Source of the DNA: Hygrocybe punicea
Lineage: Eukaryota > Basidiomycota > Agaricomycetes > Agaricales > Hygrophoraceae
Direction: 5' to 3'
DNA: 64,000 nucleotides
Assembly (NCBI GenBank): GCA_963556145.1
Contig: OY744468.1
Span: forward strand, 1,674,001 to 1,738,000
The position numbers were made by a program, and so were the translations under genes. This document shows, in pieces, positions 11,151 through 22,500 of the stretch. Each line of letters begins with the position of its first letter. Position 1 is the first letter of the stretch. The notes beneath the pieces were generated by a model. That model worked only from the letters and a program-made list of their open reading frames with translations. It did not search any database and was not told the origin of the DNA.

Positions 11151-13178
11151 ATGCCTCCCAAGAAGTCCACTGCCACGAAATCAAACTCGAAAGCAAAACC
11201 CAAGGCCACCATGTATGTTTACCAATTTTACTCGGTATTACTGAAGTTTCTATTGCATGCACTAAAGACAGCCTTCTGCAACAATCGAGAAGTGAAAGAA
11301 GGTTATCAAGACTTGGGCTGATGATGTGTATGTGTCATCATTTTAATTGTTAGCTATTTTTGACCAATGGACAGTGTGGCTTTGTCTGATGCTAATGATA
11401 ATGCTGTCAGTATTCAAAGCACTGGCAGTGTAATGGCACCGTCAACGCTCACAAGGTATCTATAATCACATATCATTGTTATCCACTATGAGTTAACAAA
11501 TATTAGGTATTCCGTCAAGTTTCGCAACGTTAAAGACGTGTTAGTGTTTCAATATCAAATATATCTAACATGATTTCAATCTGTTACAGTGGAAAGAAAT
11601 GTCAAATGTCATCTCCCAATGTCACCGACAATGACGACGATGTGTAAATATTTTTCATAGGTGTTGTCTCATCATTGACAGGTTATCCATAGTAAAACGC
11701 CTTCCCCCTTCAAGAAATTGAAAGCTGCATCTAATCAATCACAAGACGGTGAGCAAGAGGAGGAAGAGGAAGAGGATTATGGTTCTAAGTAAGTTGTTCG
11801 GTTATCATAGACATATCCATTTGTTCAAACAAATCATTTGACTGTTTAGGCATCGTCGCAAAGTAGCCTTGATGAAGAACCCCGATAAGCCAATTTCATG
11901 TGTATTTTACATGCCGATATGAATATTCTCATTCATTAATCATAACAGCGTTTCTAATACTCCATCCAAGAAGTCGAAGTCCATGAAGGCCATCATGCTC
12001 GATGATACCGACGATGATAAAGGCTCCAGTGGCGATGAAGGAGATCTGACCTATGCACTGACCCAGATCACCAGGTGTGTTGGATCTTATTACACCGTGG
12101 TGTTTGATGTAGATGTCGTGAATCTAGCTTACCATCTCCGAACGTTGATGAGTCCGATATTGGCACGAGGGATCCTCAACTTGTTGACACCTACCAAGAC
12201 TGCGTCAACATCAAGTATGCCATTGCAGTCATACCCTTGTCATTTACTCATAACTATATAGGGCAGCAGCGATGGTATCCTGGTCCAGTGCAATTGGAAA
12301 CAGCAACCCACAGTTCAGTGATATTATCACTGACATCTACAAGATCAACAGAAAGTACGTTGTTTCAACGACAATTTGAAGTGGATCCAGTCAATTCATT
12401 TGATATAATATAGATTATTGGTTTCCGCCATTACCTTTGATAGATCTGGGAGGTATTCTAATCTCTCTCGTGATAACCCTGCCCATATCTCCACTGGTGC
12501 ATTTGGTCGCAACTTCTTTCATGCAGTTGGAGGTGGAATGCCGATGATCTTTACATCAGTCATCATAGTGGAGTCCTGCTTTCTTGATGAGCCCAAGATT
12601 GGTGGCAATACAAAGCCGGTCAAGGTTATACAGGGTGCACTACTTCAAGGAGAATGGGAGCGATATGTCGGTGCTATTGGAATGGTGATTCACAAGTCCG
12701 AATTTCGGGCCCAACTGTATAAGGACTATGTGTCCTTCTCAACAACCACAGCAAGTGGAATGGATACATCTCCCAGTTTGTGCATTGATTATTTCTAGTT
12801 GTAATTCCTAATCGATTTTCATATAGGCATCGACATCCAAAAATGTACAACTTAGTCCATTCACTCGTCGACCCACTCCATCTTATCATAAGGCTGCTCT
12901 ATCATTTTACGATATTGGTAAGCATCCGGTCGTCTAATATAAATTGATATCTTAAGTATGTGTTGTCAGTGCCCATCTATGATGCACACAAAGTCAAAGC
13001 GGACTTCACGTCCACTCTCATATCGCTCCAGCAACTACCCATCTTCCCGCACAATATCCCTGCAGGATCCTGTGTCGTTGTTGGACATACCACCAATACA
13101 TTCAAGCGTGTAGATGACATGATGAAGAGCATTTCATTCAATGTGCAATGGGTTATGGTCTTGGGAGTGCCAAAATGA
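11151..13178 (+). CDS. gene B: unknown multicopy Agaricomycete protein
   Basis: A many-exon gene that appears open, starting at the ATG of MPPKKST. The 5' exons encode a basic, Lys/Ser-rich and then acidic low-complexity N-terminus. Firm exons include one ending ALTQIT at about 12074, then about 12128-12215, 12263-12354 and 12415 onward, which join in frame across GT/AG introns and encode NPQFSDIITDIY and, further on, SRDNPAHISTGAFGRNFFHA. The last exon, 12970-13178, encodes VPIYDA...IPAGSCVVVGHT...NVQWVMVLGVP; I recall this C-terminal pattern from a large mushroom-only family of unknown function. The boundaries of the first four or five small exons and the intron before 12830 are uncertain. 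Its 3' end faces gene C, 173 bp away. Confidence 0.6.
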
Positions 13179-13351
13179 TTTCCTCACATATCATCATTTA
13201 TATTTGTATTTTACGTCTGTCTTGTGAATAAACGCGAACCGATCCATTGATTGTACAAATGATATTACAAATATGAGTATGGACCTTTGATGTCAACCAA
13301 CCATTTATAAAAAACCCCTGCAAAAGTGTCTGCCAATGAGCCAATGGGTGC

Positions 13352-15087
13352 TCAAATGGATTTCGGACCTGACCTCATGTTCGACCAGAGGCTGCATGTG
13401 TGATAACGTTCCACCTCGTTCACGAAATAGGACACAGTATCCGTTTTGGAATCCACAATGAGCGATATGTCCATATGGCAAAAGACACTCATCGATGGTT
13501 TTCCACCAACCATATTGGACTCTATCGCATAAAGCCCTTCGTAGGTCTGTTGGACAAAGTCGAAGAACTCGTTTCTGCCTTGCTCTTGAATAGAAATGGC
13601 ACCCCTGTCCGGATTGCACGCCACCGTCTTCAATAGAGTCCCCTGCGTTTGAAATATTCTGACAAAGTTAAGACAATCATGCATATGATATGACAAGTGA
13701 AAATGAAGGGCACTCACCTTAACTCATCCAAGGTATAGAAACTTGAGACGATATCCCACTTCCAGGACTTGCTTTCCTTGTTGTACAGGGTGTGCACCAT
13801 ATACACGACCTTTCCACCAACTAGAAACACACGCCATTCGCCCATCTTACTCAGTGGTTCGATGTACGTTTGCCCAAACCAACGTGAACCTGGAACCTCA
13901 CAGTTATTGCGCATGTATTCCCAATTTCGCTTGGCGTCGCCAGGTAATAGGACGTGATGACCGGTGTCGCTGTGTGTCCGTTTCAAGACAATATTCGGTG
14001 GGAATTGGTCGCCATCGTTTAATAATTTTGCTTGAGGGCGTATCGTATGCGTTACATTCAAAGCGACATGAAGCAAGTTTTGATTTTGTATCCATTTTGA
14101 ATGGACTGTGTTCATCTGCTTCGGAGGCGGCCAGATGTGTGCCGTTCGACAGAGTTTGTCCATGCCAGTCATGAAAATCGACACATTTTCCAGTGTCAAT
14201 CCGTATTGGTTACCGCTGTCAAGACATCAGTATAATGCAGCGAAAACGGAGCAGAATTAATTAAAGCGATGTCAATCTTACATGTATGACATTCCCATAT
14301 CCACACCACCAAATACACAATCTGCCGATGCGAACTTTTGCCACGTATCGCCTTTGTCTTGATGGCGAAGTATTGCATGAAGGAACTCGGGCCAAAATAT
14401 GTATTTGACATTGAAGCGCCGGGCTCCATCCTCATGATGTAGTCGCATTCCGATATAAACCTGTTTGTTGTGAAATACATTTCAGTATCAACAATCCACA
14501 AATTAAACAATAGACATTACCCATTCTTGAATACATGCTGAATAGCGACTCTTGTATGATTTGATGATATGGACGTAACCATCAAGATGGGCAATGGTAT
14601 CGAGTTCAATGTCGGATATGGTCGTGGTGACGAATGCAAGATCGTTAATGGCTGCGGCTTTGCTCACGATACAAGTCGTTGGGTCAAGGATAAAGAGGAT
14701 TTTGAAAACACGGCCGTCATTGTTGCTTAATGTGGTTATACGGCGTTCATTGTTGCTTACAGTGGTTGGCGGTTCCATTTCACAGTCAGATGATGTTTCC
14801 ATCTCAGAGTCGGATGATAGCCTTTTGCGTGGAAGGAGATCGAGTTCCGCGGCCATCGCATTGCGGACACCCTGCCAATTTTCACGTATGTTGTGACCAA
14901 GACATACCGACTGCGGACAAATTCCAGACAAAATGCATTTGGGATGTTGGTGTGCGGATCCGACATGTCTTTGGCAGGAGTTGCCTTCCTTCTTCCACAA
15001 AAGACATTTTGTTTTTGGAGAGTCGCATTTTCGACCAGGGCAGATGTGCATGCAAAGTTCATAACCAAGTTCCTTCTTATATGGCAT
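13352..15087 (-). CDS. gene C: ATP-grasp-like protein
   Basis: Four exons (15087-14521, 14460-14282, 14215-13718, 13658-13352) join in frame to 516 residues with no internal stop. The start is the only ATG available before an upstream stop. Residues about 8-60 form a cysteine-rich segment (eight Cys) that could bind zinc. The C-terminal half looks like an ATP-grasp ligase fold: VLKRTHSD near 325 (nucleotide-binding Lys and loop), YIEPL near 366, EWRVFLVGGKVVY near 375-387, HMDIS near 476-480 and FVNEVER near 493-499, where acidic and Asn residues would bind Mg-ATP. ATP-grasp enzymes join a carboxylate to an amine or thiol; the substrate here is unknown. It is divergent from gene D across the 82-bp repeat array. 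Confidence 0.7.
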
Positions 15088-15340
15088 GTTTGTGGACCTA
15101 GGCAGGATTTCGGATGGGTGGTATGAGGAACAGACACAGATATCATTAATACATCAATACCTTAATGATTGATTACTTTCAGGGTGGTTGATAGCGGGTG
15201 GTGACGATTCCACAAACCTTCTAATTATAAGACGTCGGAATTATGTCACCTGACAAGAGTGGCAATGATAAAACAACGAACACGTGCCAAACACGTTGAT
15301 CAGCAATGGAATCATTTAAATGTCTTGAAAGAGCAATATC

Positions 15341-15880
15341 CACCGAACAGATCGGACGTGTTCGGTGTGTTTGGTGGAGATGTTCGGTGGATGTCAACCA
15401 ACGGTTGTGACCGGATATACCACACCGAACACATCGAACATGTTCGGTGTGTTCGGTGGAGATGTTCGGTCAACGTTGGTGAACCAATATTACTAGATAT
15501 ACTACACCGAACACATCGAACATGTTTGGTGTGTTCGGTGGAGATGTTCGGTGGATGTCAACCAACGGTTGTGACTAGATATATCACACCGAACACATCG
15601 AACATGTTCGGTGTGTTCGGTGGAGATGTTCAGTGGATGTCAACCAACGGTTGTGACCGGATATACCACACCGAACACATCGAACATGTTCGATGCGTTC
15701 AGTGTGGTATATCTAGTAATATTGGTTCAGCAACGTTGACCGAACATGTCCACCGAACACACCGAACATGTTCGATGTGTTCGGTGTAGTATATCTAGTC
15801 GTACATTGACATCCACCAAACATGTCCGGTGACCGAACACACCAAACAACATGTTTGTTGTAGTATATCTAGTCCTTCTA
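15341..15880. repeat. array of 82-bp units with GAACATGTTC dyads between genes C and D
   Basis: About five units in one orientation are followed, from about 15690, by two or three inverted and diverged units. A typical unit is 82 bp and contains CACACCGAACACATC, the palindrome CGAACATGTTCG, GGTGTGTTCGGTGGAGATG and a GTCAACCAACGGTTGTGAC block that is itself an inverted repeat. Dyad centres lie near 15440, 15604, 15687 and 15768, with a one-base variant near 15522. The array fills the space between two divergent start codons (15087 and 16258), so a shared operator or origin-like role is plausible but not shown. Confidence 0.85.
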
Positions 15881-16257
15881 CATCCATCCAACAAGTCAGA
15901 CTTGTTGTGCTTTTCTGTCAACGGACCAGTCCGTGAATATTCATTGAACGAATTAACTCGATTTATCGCCTTACCAACTGGAAAATATTCCATACGCTGC
16001 ACATGTCGGTTTTCTGCGTGCAATTACTAGCTTTGGACAACTTCTAAGCTCGAGCCACATCAAAAACATAAATAAATAGATCTGTTGTTTATGCATGCAA
16101 AGAAGCCGAACATGAGGTCAAACATGTGGCGATTGATCTGGTCACATGGTCGTGACATCCGTATTCATAGTCTGGAGCGTTGAGTAATAAATCCGCCCTT
16201 TTCTTTTGCTCTCAAATCGCCTCACACGTCGACCAAAAAACTTTTATTTCATCTACC

Positions 16258-18162
16258 ATGTCCTTGCCAGTCGTCAAAACCTCGACTCCCGCTGTCAATC
16301 CCGCCGCCTTCAAGTACTGGCCTGATGCGCCGCCCAAAAAGCTGCAGGAGCTACATCGCATCTTCCAAATCCAGTACATGGTCCCGCCCAAGATTCCGGC
16401 ACCCAACAAGGAATCCGGCACCATTCCCGTATTTTCTCGTAATCTCTATGTACTGAAGACACACCCCCACGATGCCACCGCCCGAGGTGAGTTATGGTGC
16501 GAAATCCCCGAACGATACAAGGAACCGCTCCGTCGCTTGATTTATCAAATGGATATGTACATCTACGCGACAGCAGCCATCGCATACAACAAGGCACCCA
16601 ACTACTCGCCGGACTACGTCAAAAATGATAAGGAAGGGACCGATTCACTTCGGGATTACCTCAAGTATACCGACACCGTCATGGACGAAATTTGGGCAGA
16701 AGTCTTGGTGGCGAAATGGGCAAACGAGGTTACCCGTGACTGGCGAAGCAAGATCTTCGATGATTGGCTCCTGAAAGAATTTTATGTCGGGAAACATTCT
16801 CCATCGGCTTTGATTCAACATGGCGCTGTGAACACCGAGATCAAGCCCGAGGATCTAGGTAAGTATATATGTATTTATGGCCAAATGAATTCTCACGTCT
16901 GGCATCATAGATTGGGTGAAATATGACGAATCTGTGCCAGCATGGCACAGCGGAACCTCTGCAAATTGGTCATTCGGTGGCCTTCCGGATGCCACAAAGC
17001 TCGAAATCATCGGTCATGTTATTGCTTGGTGTAAAGGACATAGTGTCCTCGTCGATTCTGATGTGGCGGATGATGATGAAGGTGTGATTGTGCTAATGAT
17101 ATAATACATTTGCAGAGCAATTGGTTCCCCAGGGCAAGGGCAAGGGCAAAGCCAAGTCAAAATTGGTCAAAAAACAGACGGCATCTTCCGCTGGTTTGTA
17201 CAAATTTTCAACCATAGTGGTGTATAGATCTATTGAATATTCAGGTGGCGCAGACAATTCGTCCGAGAAGGACAAAAAGAAGCCCAAGCCCAAGCCCAAG
17301 TCCAGTAAGTACTTTCATTGTCTGTGATTGTCATACATGCAAACCCTTCATCATGACAGAGCGCACAATCAAGTCCAAAGCCGAGGACGACGATGAGGGT
17401 GAGTTATTGAATTCCGAATATCAAAACGATGATCCAACACATTTATTCATGTATAGACGACATAAAGATGGAGGAGGACTTAGCCCCGGTAAAGAAGAAG
17501 CGGTCTAAGGCCCAAATGCGTACGTTGCTCACCTTGTTATGATTAATGCACTGACATCTCGCAGTCGCTGTTGAAATTGGGTCGTCGCGCACAACCCGGC
17601 AATCGGCATCGGAGAAATTGACAATGGAGATTAAGCCACCCATCGCCCCCGAGCCGGATGTTGTGGCACCGGAATCCGCGAAGTTGGACATTTTAGGACC
17701 AGAGTGGGCGGGGTTGTTGGATGTTGATAATGATATAACCATGGACAACGATGACGGATCTCCCGAACCTGAAAAGATGTCTCCCAGTGATGGTCACGAG
17801 GATGGCGAGATGGCAAAGAGGAGGAAATTGGATGTTGCTTCGGAGCAAGCGGGCATTATCGTAGAGAAGCTCAACCTGGTGAAGCCACCGAAGAAGTCTC
17901 CGACTCCGGGTATGTATTTCAACATTACATCATAGGCTGTATATATTCCAATTCTGATCTTCTCCATGTCCTAGGATTCCGTCCCAATACGCGTGCATCG
18001 TCACGCCACCAGTCATCGACCCCTGCAGAGCCCAGCGCTTCATCAATGGATGTGGATTGGAGCAACATCGTTCCACCCGAAATCCTACTCTCCATTACTC
18101 CAAGCCAAACGAGGCCTTCATCTCCCAAGCCATCGACATCCAAACTTGATCCCGGGCCTTAA
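16258..18162 (+). CDS. gene D: unknown acidic/basic-tailed protein
   Basis: Eight exons (16258-16858, 16911-17081, 17116-17193, 17245-17304, 17360-17398, 17457-17519, 17565-17909, 17975-18162) join in frame to 514 residues with every intron GT/AG and no internal stop. The ATG at 16258 follows a pyrimidine-rich leader. The first 270 residues look globular (LYVLKTHPHDATARGELWCE; later WHSGTSANWSFGG and a WCKGHSVLV segment). The rest is low-complexity: Lys/Pro-rich tracts (KKKPKPKPKS) alternate with Asp/Glu-rich tracts, suggesting a nuclear protein. I recognise no family. It is divergent from the ATP-grasp gene. Eight clean splice junctions argue that it is a real, recently functional gene. Confidence 0.7.
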
Positions 18163-19542
18163 TTTCGGAGGAGTAAGTCCTTCTTTTGTGGAGTATTCAT
18201 TATATTTGACTAAAAAGACTGTATCCCAGTCGTTGATTTCTGGAAACTTGGTGACAATCTGTGCCCTCAAATGTCCTCCTCATACATTGCTACTATTAAC
18301 ATTTGTACAGTTTCTATATATGTATTTCTTTTTGCTCCGTTAAAAATGGTTTGTGTTACTGTCCTATGACCATAAGAATTGAGCATGATAGTGAGCATAG
18401 ATACAGCATAAGGCATCAATCTTGTTGACTGAAAATCTGTTTGTCTAAAATATATCCTGGTGAATGCATTACTTTCAGTTCAGTTGTACAACCACCTACA
18501 CACCCAACTTGAGAAGGACAACCTGAGATGACTCTCATTCAGGCTAATGAAAATTCAAATTGAATATATGTAAGAAACCAGAATCACGAACTTTATGGAC
18601 CTATTAAATGAGGATACAATGATACAAGAGTAACAAAACCCCCTCTTGTTAGTGGAAGATATAACTGTCACTCCAAGGGGAGCTATGACTATTTGGTACC
18701 GGAATAATACAGTATACTTGTGTGGGAATGATACGTACAGCTCCATAAAAATGACAATGTATTTCTGACAAGGATGAAGAACAATGATAATTTCCACGAA
18801 TTACCAAGCAATTGTCAAATATGCACAGTTGTCAAACAGCCTGGTTGTTCAACTTCAATACCTGTTTTGTCTGTTGCGCAAGCTAGAAATAAATATCACT
18901 GAGACTCTGAAGATTAAATCCACAAAATATCTTAAAAGGAGGTACCATTGTTCTTCTCAGTCGGTTTGATCAATGTCTTGTCAGCCAGACCCCTAATAAG
19001 ATCGTAAGGCAGCTATTCATGATACAGATGCATTTTTGGCCTGTATCAAGGCATGTCACAGGAACATAGAATGGAATAAAAAAAGTAAACACAGATTTCT
19101 AAAGATTCAGGCACGCCTTATGGTGTTTTGGGAAAAGCTTACAAATAATATAATGTCATATGATCAATCCCATTGTGTTAATTGTTATTCATGATCTCGA
19201 ACCACTTGACTAGTTAAATGGGCGGTGTTTCCTCTTACTGTCACAAATCCTCATGAATCCCCACAACATCATCCGTGTCTGCATTGCATGTTTGACTTAT
19301 CTATATTTCCTTGCAAATGCAACATTATTTCCACAACTATGCCAAGACAAACTTATGTATATCTCTCCTGAACCAATTTCCTGTCCTGTGATATCGACCT
19401 TGACCCAAGAATTGGATGTTTTTCAAAGAAAACTCATAGAACCATGAGTTGGCCCCAGATCAGGGCGATGCAACAATATTGATGCAAATAAATGCAACAC
19501 TATATGTAAAGATCATTGGAATAACAAAAGAAACAAAATAAC
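18163..19542. other. non-coding interval containing the unresolved Helitron 5' end
   Basis: About 1.4 kb of AT-rich DNA without a supported gene. The Helitron 5' terminus (an A/TC junction) should lie somewhere here or slightly downstream, but TC-starting candidates are too common to choose between. No inverted repeat or satellite was noticed. Confidence 0.4.
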
Positions 19543-19596
19543 TTGACAGTCGATCCATTATTCGTTTGGACTACATTTAAAAATAGCGCCTTCAAA

Positions 19597-22500
19597 ATGC
19601 GAATACGTTCTATTCAATATGCAAGAACATATTTCTTACCTCCTAAATATCTCTTTGCTTTGTATTGTCTTCTCAAACCTATCACTGTCCAATGTCGTTG
19701 TGAAATGATCAAAGCATTGCTCATGCGATCGCTATTGAGACAACATGATTTCAAAACATATTTATTTCATTGTATTACTAGTTCTCTATCACATGCAACG
19801 TTGCTGTGGACCACACTATGTTTCATAATACGGCATAGCCGTTCAAACATAATTGTGTTCAATTTGAATTTATTCGGACACTTGTTTAAATCTTTATATA
19901 TAAATTTCGTTCATAGATATGACTACATTGGTGGTGGTAAACGAATACCAACATTCAAGTTTAGCTTTCTTCAATCTTTTATGCTACCGTCTAATAATAT
20001 CAACCATGATTCTGACATATTATTCGAATATGTGGGGCATATTGATGAACAAACAGCCAACACTTTATATGAAGATAGAAAAACATATGCATGTGTTAAA
20101 ATGCCTTTACATGAACTTCTGCCAAATTTGACAGTGAAGGATATTGGTGAAATAACAACAATACATGGTATATATTTGTCAAAGACATTACGAAGATTAC
20201 ATGGACAAGATCTATCTGTGGCATTAATGAGGCATAATTGTTCAGCTTGTGATACTCATGTTTCTATTTTTCATGTGCATGATATTAAATCACATAAAGA
20301 CCTGTGTAAACAGTGGTACAGAAGACAAAAAATGACAGAAACATATGAGTGCGGCAAAGAAGAAACTCAGGCTCAAATGAAAGAAGAATTGGACAAGTCA
20401 GATGAGCAATTATTTCCTCCTCCTCCTCCATCTATTGAATTGAAGGAAACCATAATCAGCAACTGGTGCAGAGATACATCACCTGAATGTTTCCAAGAAA
20501 GTGGGTGTGCTGTATGTGGTCAATTGGTTGCATTGAAAAACATGTCTTTATTGTCAAAGACGAAGGTTAATCTGAAAATATTAACTAGAGACAATATGGG
20601 AATCACAAGATGTGAACGATATCATTGTTCTGATCCAATAGAGGATATCAAAGGTCCAGTGCTAGATGACACATGTAAATGGATATGCAAACCATGTGTG
20701 CTCAGTCTGAATAAAGGCCAAACTCCCAAATATGCTTTGGCGAATGGACTTTGGATGGGAAGAATTCCTGCACAACTTCAAAATCTAACATTTGCTGAAC
20801 AACTTTTGATTGCCCGTGTTCGTCACAACAAATGTATTGTTCGTGTCTCCTCTGGGATGCATAAAATGAAAGCAAATGCCATCATGTTTCAAAACCCAAC
20901 ACCAAAGATATATCAACGGTTGCCTCCAACAATTAAAGAACTTGATGAAGTGCTAGCGTTTATTTTCACTGGTCCTGCCAGACTAACTCCAGAAGACATG
21001 GAGCGAACGCCTTTATTGGTTCGCCGAAGGCGAGTTTCTGCAGCTTTAGAATGGCTGAAATTGAATCACATGGATTACTATGATTTAGATATCTCCTATG
21101 AAAATCTAGCACAATATCCAGATCATGGAATTCCTGTTGTGGTTGCATATCGACCAGCAGACACAAATAAGGAACCAGAAGCCACTAGTGCATTTGACAA
21201 TGAAGTGGAAGATGGTGTGGAAGATGGGCCTTGTCCCTTTGTTGTTAGTGGAGTAACTGGCGAAAATCTAGATATTACAAGTCCAAAGGCATTAATAGCT
21301 AGAGCGACAAAGCACTTGATAGATGACCATGGTGGTGTTCTTGCCATAAGCCATGCTAGAAATCCAGAATCGTTCTTTAATAATCCTCAGTTATATCCTA
21401 TGATGTTCCCCTGCCTATTTCCATATGGCTTGGGTGGTATTAGCAGCATAGACAATGATGTTTTAAGCATCAGTGATATGATGCACAAAAGACATCTCCT
21501 GATGTACCATGACAAAAGATTTCAAACCGATCCCTATTTTCCATTGATTGCATTCAATCAAGAACAAATCAAGGACAGTACAACCGGAGGATATTTGTTG
21601 ACTAATAAACATAATTTCAACGATATTGCAGATCGCCTGATGAATATCAATACAGCTGTTTTGGATGACCTCTCTAAGAGATTATCTAGAGGTGATAGAG
21701 TCAAACCAGATACATCGGAAGAGAAAGCATGCTATAAACTCATTTCTGATCTGGATCACGTAGCTGGTCAGGTCAAAGGTTCAATTACTAACAAGAAATA
21801 CATGCGAAATGAGATTTGGTCTCTGATATCCTATATTGGTGCTCCGACTTGGTTTATCACTTTTGCACCTGCAGACATCAATCACCCACTATGCTTATAT
21901 TATGCTGACAACAAAGAAAAGTTTTATCCTAAACTACGTCTACCCCAGGATTGTTACAAACTAATTGCAAACAATCCAGTTGCTGGAGCCCGCTTTTTTC
22001 ACTTTACTACTGAAATGTTCATCAAACATATATTAGGAATAAATGAATCTCATCCTGGCCTGTATGGAAACACATCAGGTTATTATGCAACGGTAGAGGA
22101 ACAAGGACGTCTTACCTTGCATCTTCATATGCTGTTGTGGATAAAGGGATGCCTTACACCTCAGGAAATACGTGACAAAATTATGGGTGAAAATTCTGAC
22201 TTTCAGAAAAGATTAGTGGAATATTTGGAAAGTTTGTGTGTAGGACAATTCATGACAGGTTCTAAAGATGAGGTATCACAGAAAATGGAACAGACAATGT
22301 CGAAACCTGAATATCAACCACCAACATGTGTCATGCCAGATCCACCATCATATAATTGTTCCATGAATTGTCAATATCACAACAAAAGATCAACATGGTG
22401 GCAAAGGTTTCAAGATGTTGTAGATGATCTTTTATTGCGATTAAATGTACATAACAGGCATGATGGCAAAAAAAAGCCATACTGTCTTAATTCGAAAGGT

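Noticed and set aside
15259..15789. 176-codon ORF across the 82-bp array
   Set aside because: Repeat-derived; it lies in the divergent promoter and has no splice or motif support.
19253..19447. 64-codon ORF as an N-terminal exon of the Helitron protein
   Set aside because: Wrong frame and no convincing donor/acceptor to the main frame.
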